This document shows, piece by piece, positions 1 to 3,628 of a stretch of 5,730 nt of DNA (position 1 is the stretch's first letter; every line of letters starts with the position of its first letter). The position numbers and the translations under genes were made by a program. The notes below the pieces were generated by a model. The model was not told the DNA's origin. It was given only the letters and a program-made list of their open reading frames with translations, and did no database searches. Source of the stretch: Actinomycetes bacterium (GTDB taxonomy: Bacteria; Actinomycetota; Actinomycetes; Actinomycetales; Microbacteriaceae); the NCBI GenBank assembly GCA_023451265.1, contig JAEYAG010000169.1:1-5730 (forward strand). The letters run 5' to 3'.

Positions 1-337
1 GCCGGTCACCGTCGGGCAGGCGGTGCGGTTCGTCCGCCGCCGCGATGTGCGGTGGGTGCACGCGCAGGGCGACTACTCCCGGCTGCACACCGACGACGGC
101 GCGCACCTCATCCGCACGCCCATCTCGGAGCTCGAGGAACGGTGGGCGCCGCACGGCTTCGTCCGCGTGCACCGCTCGTACCTCGTCGCCGTCGGAGCGA
201 TCGCCGAGGCGCGGCTGAGCGGCGCCGATCCGGCGATCGTCCTCGTCGGAACGGTGCCCGCGACGATCCCCGTCAGCCGGCGGATGCTGCCGGCGGTCCG
301 TGAGGCGCTCGTGCGCGCACGGGAGGCGGGACGATGA
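1..337 (+). CDS. LytTR-family response regulator, C-terminal DNA-binding domain (5' partial)
   Basis: This is the 3' end of a gene that begins upstream of the window; the open frame runs unbroken from base 2 to a TGA at 335-337, giving 111 visible residues. The fragment reads as an almost complete LytTR DNA-binding domain: an opening strand with RFVRRRDVRWVHAQGDYSRLHT, quoted here in parts as RFVRRRDVRWV and HAQGDYSRLHT, then RTPISELEERW, then GFVRVHRSYLV, and near the end TIPVSRRML. These match the family pattern in which a receiver domain is followed by a beta-rich LytTR domain that binds DNA repeats upstream of target genes. A CheY-like receiver domain is expected upstream but is not visible. 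The GTG at 23 falls inside the domain and is not a credible start. The stop overlaps the next gene by 4 bp (ATGA), placing it in an operon with a membrane protein and an SSS symporter. A LytS-type histidine kinase may lie further upstream (inference). Confidence 0.93.
   Translation, partial: PVTVGQAVRFVRRRDVRWVHAQGDYSRLHTDDGAHLIRTPISELEERWAPHGFVRVHRSYLVAVGAIAEARLSGADPAIVLVGTVPATIPVSRRMLPAVREALVRAREAGR
322..326 (+). promoter_or_regulatory. Ribosome binding site GGAGG for the DUF485-like gene
   Basis: GGAGG lies 7 nt before the ATG at 334, inside the last codons of the LytTR gene. It supports the 334 start over the in-frame GTG at 361, and it indicates coupled translation across the 4-bp ATGA overlap. 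Confidence 0.7.
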
Positions 338-735
338 GCGACGCGCCGCGGCGCGTGCGGGTGAGCGCGGATCCCGCCCCGCCGCGAGGACCCGGCATCC
401 GTCGCCCCGTCACGCGCTCGGTCCCCGTCGCCGCCGCATCGACCTCGCCCGGTGCATTCGATGAGGCGGATGCCGTGTACGACCGCGCGCTGCGGCGGTC
501 GCAGTTGCGGCTCGCGCTCGGCGCCGTCGCGGGGTTCGTCGTCGTGGTGGTCGCGCTCACGCTCGCCGTCGCCCTCATCCCCGAGCTCGACCGGTGGACG
601 CTCGCGGGCGTTCCGGTGTCGTGGCTGCTGCACGCGTTCGCGTTCTATCCCGCGATCGTCGTGTTCGCGGTGCTGTACACGCGCGGCGCGACGCGCAACG
701 AGCGTCGCTACCGGGCGCTGCGGGAGCGCGAGTGA
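334..735 (+). CDS. Small two-helix membrane protein, DUF485/YjcH-like, symporter partner
   Basis: The 133-residue protein has a basic, Pro/Arg-rich N-terminal tail of about 45 residues. Two hydrophobic segments follow, roughly residues 58-83 and 93-118, and the C-terminus is charged (TRNERRYRALRERE). The core (DRALRRSQLRLAL, a first helix, GVPVSWLLH, a second helix ending in YTRGATRNE) resembles the DUF485-type proteins encoded just before ActP-like permeases, such as yjcH-actP in E. coli. Their role is not established; an accessory subunit or assembly partner of the permease is an inference from constant co-location. The start is chosen from the ATGA overlap with the LytTR gene and the GGAGG 7 nt upstream. 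The stop overlaps the GTG of the symporter (GTGA). The N-terminal tail is longer than in YjcH, which has only about 20 residues before its first helix. Confidence is high that this is a real gene and moderate for the family. Confidence 0.85.
   Translation: MSDAPRRVRVSADPAPPRGPGIRRPVTRSVPVAAASTSPGAFDEADAVYDRALRRSQLRLALGAVAGFVVVVVALTLAVALIPELDRWTLAGVPVSWLLHAFAFYPAIVVFAVLYTRGATRNERRYRALRERE
722..726 (+). promoter_or_regulatory. Ribosome binding site GGGAG that sets the symporter start
   Basis: GGGAG lies 5 nt before the GTG at 732. The symporter reading frame is open further upstream, to an ATG at 594, but that extension would overlap the DUF485-like gene out of frame and encodes Arg/Gly-rich sequence unlike an SSS N-terminus. 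The site and the GTGA overlap therefore fix the start at 732. Confidence 0.6.
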
Positions 736-2189
736 ACGCGCTGCTCGACCTCGTCGCCGTCGCCGCGGTCATCGTCGCGACGGTGCTGATCGGGGCATAC
801 GGCCTCCGGATCTCGCGGACGACGAGCGACTTCTTCGTCGCCTCGCGCACGGTGCGCCCGGTGTGGAACGCGTCGGCGATCAGCGGCGAGTACCTGTCGG
901 CGGGGACGTTCCTGGGGTTGTCGGGGCTCGTGCTGCTCGACGGCGCGCGGGGGTTCTGGTTTCCGATCGGCTACGCCGCCGGGTACCTGCTCGTGCTCGC
1001 GTTCGTCGCCGCGCCGCTGCGCCGGAGCGGTGCATACACGATTCCCGACTTCGTCGAGGCGCGGCTGGAGTCGCCGCTCGCCCGTCGGGTCACGAGCGTC
1101 GCGGTGCTCATCATCGGGTGGCTGTACATCGTGCCGCAGCTGCACGGCGCGGGCATCACCCTGCAGGTCGTCGCCGATCTGCCGCCGTGGACCGGGGCGG
1201 CCGTCGTGGCGGCGCTCGTCGCCGCGCTCGTCGCCGCCGGCGGGATGCGGGCGATCACGTTCGTGCAGGGCTTCCAGTACTGGCTCAAGCTCACGGCGCT
1301 GCTCGTGCCGGTCGTCGCCATGGCGTTCGCCCTGTACGGGACGCCGCACGAGTTCGATCCGGCAATCGCGTTCCCGAGCGCGGCCGGTCCGGCGGGCATC
1401 GACGCGTACGCGACAGGCTCGCTGCTGGTCGCGCTCCTGCTCGGCACGATGGGCCTGCCACACGTGCTCGTGCGGTTCTACACCAGTCCCGACGGCCTCT
1501 CGGCGCGGCGCACGACGGTGCTCGTCATCGTCATGGTGAGCGCGTTCTACGCCGTCTCGAGCGCGATGGGGCTCATCTCCCGCGTCGTCGCGCCCGACCT
1601 CGCCGAGCCCGGCGCCGCCGACACCGTCGTGCTCGTGCTGCCGGCGCGCGTGTTCCCGGGGATCGTCGGCGAGCTGCTGACGGCGCTCATCGTGGCGGGC
1701 GCGTTCGCGGCGTTCCTCGCGACCTCCGCCGGTCTCGTCGTCTCGCTCGCGGGGGTCGTCAGCCAGGACGTCTTCGGCGGATCGGTGCGCTCGTTCCGCG
1801 TGTCGGCGCTGCTGTGCACCGCGGTACCGTTCGTCATCGCGCTGGCGACGGCGCCGGCGGGCCTCGGCTCGAGCGTCGGGATGGTGTTCGTGTTCGCGGC
1901 ATCCTGCCTCTCGCCGGTGGTGCTGCTGGGCGTGTGGTGGTCAGGGCTCACCGCCCGGGGGGCGGTGGCCGGGATGGTCAGCGGCGGCGCGGCGTGCGGG
2001 CTGTCGCTCCTCGTCTATACCGCCGTCGGGGGCGTCGGGGTGGCGGCACCGTTCCTGGCGCAGCCGGCGGCGTGGACGATCCCGCTCGCGACCGCCGTGA
2101 CGGTCGTGGTGTCGCTGACCGACCGCCGCGGCGCGCCGCGCACCGCGGAGCGCTACCTCGCCCGGCTGCACGCCCCCGAGCGGGTGTGA
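732..2189 (+). CDS. Sodium:solute symporter (SSS family), ActP-like monocarboxylate permease
   Basis: The 485-residue polytopic membrane protein has around 13 hydrophobic segments, as expected for the LeuT-type 5+5 fold of this family. Family landmarks appear in order. The N-terminal helix is followed by TSDFFVASRTV; ISGEYLSAGTFLGLSG lies at about residues 50-65 (ActP has GDYMSAASFLGISA). FVQGFQYWLK follows, then GTMGLPHVLVRFYT at 238-251, the signature of the acetate/pyruvate-type subgroup (ActP has GTAGLPHILMRFFT). TSAGLVVSLAGVVSQD starts near 331, in the helix that supplies the Ser/Thr ligands of the Na2 sodium site in SSS proteins. The C-terminus ends in a LHAPE motif. The protein probably imports a small carboxylate with Na+ or H+; the substrate cannot be read from sequence. 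It is somewhat shorter than E. coli ActP (about 549 residues). It is the last gene of the LytTR operon, followed by a hairpin. Confidence 0.93.
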   Translation: MNALLDLVAVAAVIVATVLIGAYGLRISRTTSDFFVASRTVRPVWNASAISGEYLSAGTFLGLSGLVLLDGARGFWFPIGYAAGYLLVLAFVAAPLRRSGAYTIPDFVEARLESPLARRVTSVAVLIIGWLYIVPQLHGAGITLQVVADLPPWTGAAVVAALVAALVAAGGMRAITFVQGFQYWLKLTALLVPVVAMAFALYGTPHEFDPAIAFPSAAGPAGIDAYATGSLLVALLLGTMGLPHVLVRFYTSPDGLSARRTTVLVIVMVSAFYAVSSAMGLISRVVAPDLAEPGAADTVVLVLPARVFPGIVGELLTALIVAGAFAAFLATSAGLVVSLAGVVSQDVFGGSVRSFRVSALLCTAVPFVIALATAPAGLGSSVGMVFVFAASCLSPVVLLGVWWSGLTARGAVAGMVSGGAACGLSLLVYTAVGGVGVAAPFLAQPAAWTIPLATAVTVVVSLTDRRGAPRTAERYLARLHAPERV

Positions 2190-2190
2190 T

Positions 2191-2217
2191 GCGGCCGGGC
2201 TTGCCGTCGGCGGCCGC
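2191..2217 (+). terminator. GC-rich hairpin after the symporter, possible terminator
   Basis: GCGGCCG (2191-2197) and CGGCCGC (2211-2217) form a perfect 7-bp stem around a 13-nt loop, starting one base after the symporter stop. No U-tract follows, so it is not a classical intrinsic terminator, although U-poor hairpins are common at gene ends in high-GC actinobacteria. It may act alone or together with the larger palindrome just downstream. Confidence 0.35.
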
Positions 2218-2230
2218 TTCCGCTGCCGTG

Positions 2231-2312
2231 TCACCGAGACAGGAGAAATCGCGGACACAGGACGTGTGATCGTCACCACGTCCTGCCTGGGTGATTTCTC
2301 CTGTGTCCGTGA
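2231..2312. repeat. 82-bp imperfect palindrome with internal repeated motif
   Basis: The arms 2231-2266 and 2277-2312 are reverse complements at 29 of 36 positions, with one further position able to form a G-U pair. Perfect blocks are 12 bp (ACAGGAGAAATC at 2239-2250 with 2293-2304) and 9 bp (CAGGACGTG at 2258-2266 with 2277-2285). In the 10-nt centre, TGA and TCA can pair around TCG with one bulged C, so the hairpin can close almost fully. Within each arm the ACAGGA core appears in a different register: CGGACACAGGA occurs at 2252-2262 and, inverted, at 2299-2309. The AGAAATC portion is AT-rich compared with its surroundings. Function is unknown. Candidates are a dispersed REP-like element, a bidirectional transcription end, or a protein-binding site. 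The fold is directly visible; the role is not. Confidence 0.75.
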
Positions 2313-2344
2313 GGCGGATGCCGGGTGCCGTGGCCCCGGGTTGC

Positions 2345-2350
2345 CACTAT
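2345..2350 (+). promoter_or_regulatory. Weak candidate -10 element for the GH3 lipoprotein gene
   Basis: CACTAT, next to the palindrome, is the only short stretch between the palindrome and the gene that resembles a TANNNT-type -10 box. It would place a transcript start near 2357 and a leader of about 25 nt containing the ribosome binding site. No convincing -35 hexamer lies 16-18 nt upstream, so this is a tentative call. Confidence 0.2.
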
Positions 2351-2368
2351 CGCGTCGGCGGGGCAGCC

Positions 2369-2375
2369 GAGAGGA
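2369..2375 (+). promoter_or_regulatory. Ribosome binding site GAGAGGA that sets the GH3 lipoprotein start
   Basis: GAGAGGA sits 7 nt before the ATG at 2383. The reading frame is open back to a GTG at 2266, inside the palindrome, but starting there would bury the lipoprotein signal peptide about 70 residues into the protein. This site and the signal peptide position fix the start at 2383. Confidence 0.7.
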
Positions 2376-2382
2376 TGGGCGC

Positions 2383-3585
2383 ATGCCTCGCACCGCGTCC
2401 GACCCGCGCCGCACGACGAACGCGCTGCGCGCCGCGGGCGCGCTGATCATGGCGGGGATGCTGGTGCTCGCCGGGTGCGCCCCGGCATCCACCCCCGCGC
2501 CCTCCACGACGACCGCGGCACCGACGCCGACTCCGACGCCCACGCCCACGCCGACGGCGGACCCGCTGGCCGGGCTCAGCCTCGAGGAGCGCGTCGGGCA
2601 GCTGTTCATGGTCGGGACCGACGTCTCCGCCGCGACGCCGGCGACGCTGTCGGCGATTACCGATCGGCACGCGGGGAGCATCTTCCTGCACGGGCGCACG
2701 CAGAGTGGCACGGCCACGGTCGCCGCCGTGGTAGACCAGTTCACGGGTCTCGTCGGCAGCGGGGCGACCGGCGGCATCCGGCTCTGGGTCGCGACCGACC
2801 AGGAGGGCGGCGAGGTGCAGGTGCTGCGCGGCCCGGGGTTCGACGACATGCCGTACGCGATCCGGCAAGCCGACCTCCCCGACGATCAGCTGCACGCGCA
2901 GGCGGCGGTGTGGGGCGGCCAGCTCGCCGCGGCCGGCGTGGACATGAACCTCGCGCCGGTCGCCGACATCGTCACGAGCCACGACGCGCGGTTCTCCAAC
3001 CCGCCGATCGGCGCGCTCGGGCGGCAGTACGGCTACGACGAGGCGACCGTGGCGGCGAAGGCGGGAGCGTTCGCGCAGGGCATGAGGGATGCCGGGGTGC
3101 TGCCCGTCTTCAAGCACTTCCCGGGCCTGGGACACGTGACGGCGAACACCGACACGAGCGCGAACGTCGTCGACACGACCGTGACGGCGGATGGCCCCGA
3201 CGTCTCGGTCTACCGGTCGCTGACCGCCGGCGGGCCGTCGGCCGTCATGGTGTCGACGGCGATCTACCAGAACATCGACCCCGCCGCGCCGTCGGTGTTC
3301 TCGCCCACGGTGGTCGGGCTCGTCCGCAGCACGGTCGGCTTCGACGGGGTGATCATGACCGACGACCTGTCGGCGGCGGCCGCCGCTCAGGCGTGGAGTC
3401 CGGGCGATCGCGCCGTCCTCGCGCTGTCGGCGGGGGTTGACCTGGTGCTCGCGTCGGCCGACCCGACGGTCTTCGCGGCCATGTACGACGCCGTGCTGGC
3501 CAAGGCGCAGTCCGACCCGTCGTTCGCCCGCATCGTCGACGAGGCCGCCGCCCGTGTCGTCGCCGCCAAGGCCGCGATGCCCTGA
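2383..3585 (+). CDS. Glycoside hydrolase family 3 lipoprotein, NagZ/LpqI-like
   Basis: The 400-residue product is probably an exported beta-N-acetylglucosaminidase-type enzyme acting on cell-wall-derived sugars. Residues 1-31 form a lipoprotein signal peptide: basic region, hydrophobic core, and lipobox LAGC with the acylated Cys at 32. A Thr/Pro-rich linker with six Pro-Thr pairs (47-58) follows. The catalytic TIM barrel starts near LSLEERVGQLF. It contains ATDQEGGEVQ (DQEGG at 139-143), DMNLAPVADI (187-196), NPPIGALGRQYG, KHFPGLG (244-250) and MTDDLS (325-330), where D327 aligns with the family nucleophile. The length fits a single-domain NagZ plus signal and linker; no second GH3 domain is present. 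The loop after KHFPGLG reads HVTANTDTSANV, not the usual form ending in D-x-H, so the general acid/base is uncertain. The start rests on GAGAGGA 7 nt upstream and the signal peptide. The helicase gene follows after 43 bp. Confidence 0.92.
   Translation: MPRTASDPRRTTNALRAAGALIMAGMLVLAGCAPASTPAPSTTTAAPTPTPTPTPTPTADPLAGLSLEERVGQLFMVGTDVSAATPATLSAITDRHAGSIFLHGRTQSGTATVAAVVDQFTGLVGSGATGGIRLWVATDQEGGEVQVLRGPGFDDMPYAIRQADLPDDQLHAQAAVWGGQLAAAGVDMNLAPVADIVTSHDARFSNPPIGALGRQYGYDEATVAAKAGAFAQGMRDAGVLPVFKHFPGLGHVTANTDTSANVVDTTVTADGPDVSVYRSLTAGGPSAVMVSTAIYQNIDPAAPSVFSPTVVGLVRSTVGFDGVIMTDDLSAAAAAQAWSPGDRAVLALSAGVDLVLASADPTVFAAMYDAVLAKAQSDPSFARIVDEAAARVVAAKAAMP
2521..2556 (+). repeat. Six-copy CCGACG-type hexamer coding for the Pro-Thr linker
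   Basis: Six consecutive Pro-Thr codon pairs (variants of CCG ACG and CCC ACG) encode an extended linker between the lipid anchor and the GH3 domain. Codon variation between copies lowers but does not remove the chance of slippage; changes of whole hexamers would keep the frame and only alter linker length. Confidence 0.8.
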
Positions 3586-3616
3586 GGCCGCGGCGCTGGG
3601 GCGCACTCCCGTGCGA

Positions 3617-3622
3617 CAGACT
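3617..3622 (+). promoter_or_regulatory. Possible -10 element for a leaderless helicase transcript
   Basis: CAGACT lies 6 nt before the ATG at 3629, the spacing expected if transcription began at the A of the start codon. It matches TANNNT at the key A and final T but not at the first T. The only Shine-Dalgarno-like sequence, GAAGG at 3624-3628, abuts the ATG and is too close to work normally for that start. The call depends on the start codon being right. Confidence 0.25.
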
Positions 3623-3628
3623 CGAAGG

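Noticed and set aside
465..483. 19-bp exact match (ggcggatgccgtgtacgac) to 3676-3694
   Set aside because: Both copies encode the short peptide ADAVYD in unrelated proteins and include the over-represented GGATGCC; shared residues plus biased codons explain it without a transposition event.
452..2269. 605-codon + strand frame overlapping the DUF485-like and symporter genes
   Set aside because: Its product is a run of Arg-rich sequence in the wrong frame, while the overlapping frames encode clear membrane proteins with family motifs.
2189..2269. Short 26-codon ORF starting at an ATG that overlaps the symporter stop (TGATG)
   Set aside because: The overlap is suggestive of coupling, but the frame simply crosses the hairpin and the left arm of the palindrome, has no family resemblance and is short enough to be chance.
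2266..2382. Upstream extension of the GH3 frame to GTG 2266
   Set aside because: It would start inside the palindrome and place the lipoprotein signal peptide internally; the ribosome binding site at 2369-2375 supports ATG 2383.
3586..3628. Possible terminator between the GH3 and helicase genes
   Set aside because: Only weak, short GC-rich complementarity is present and there is no T-tract, so no terminator can be supported.
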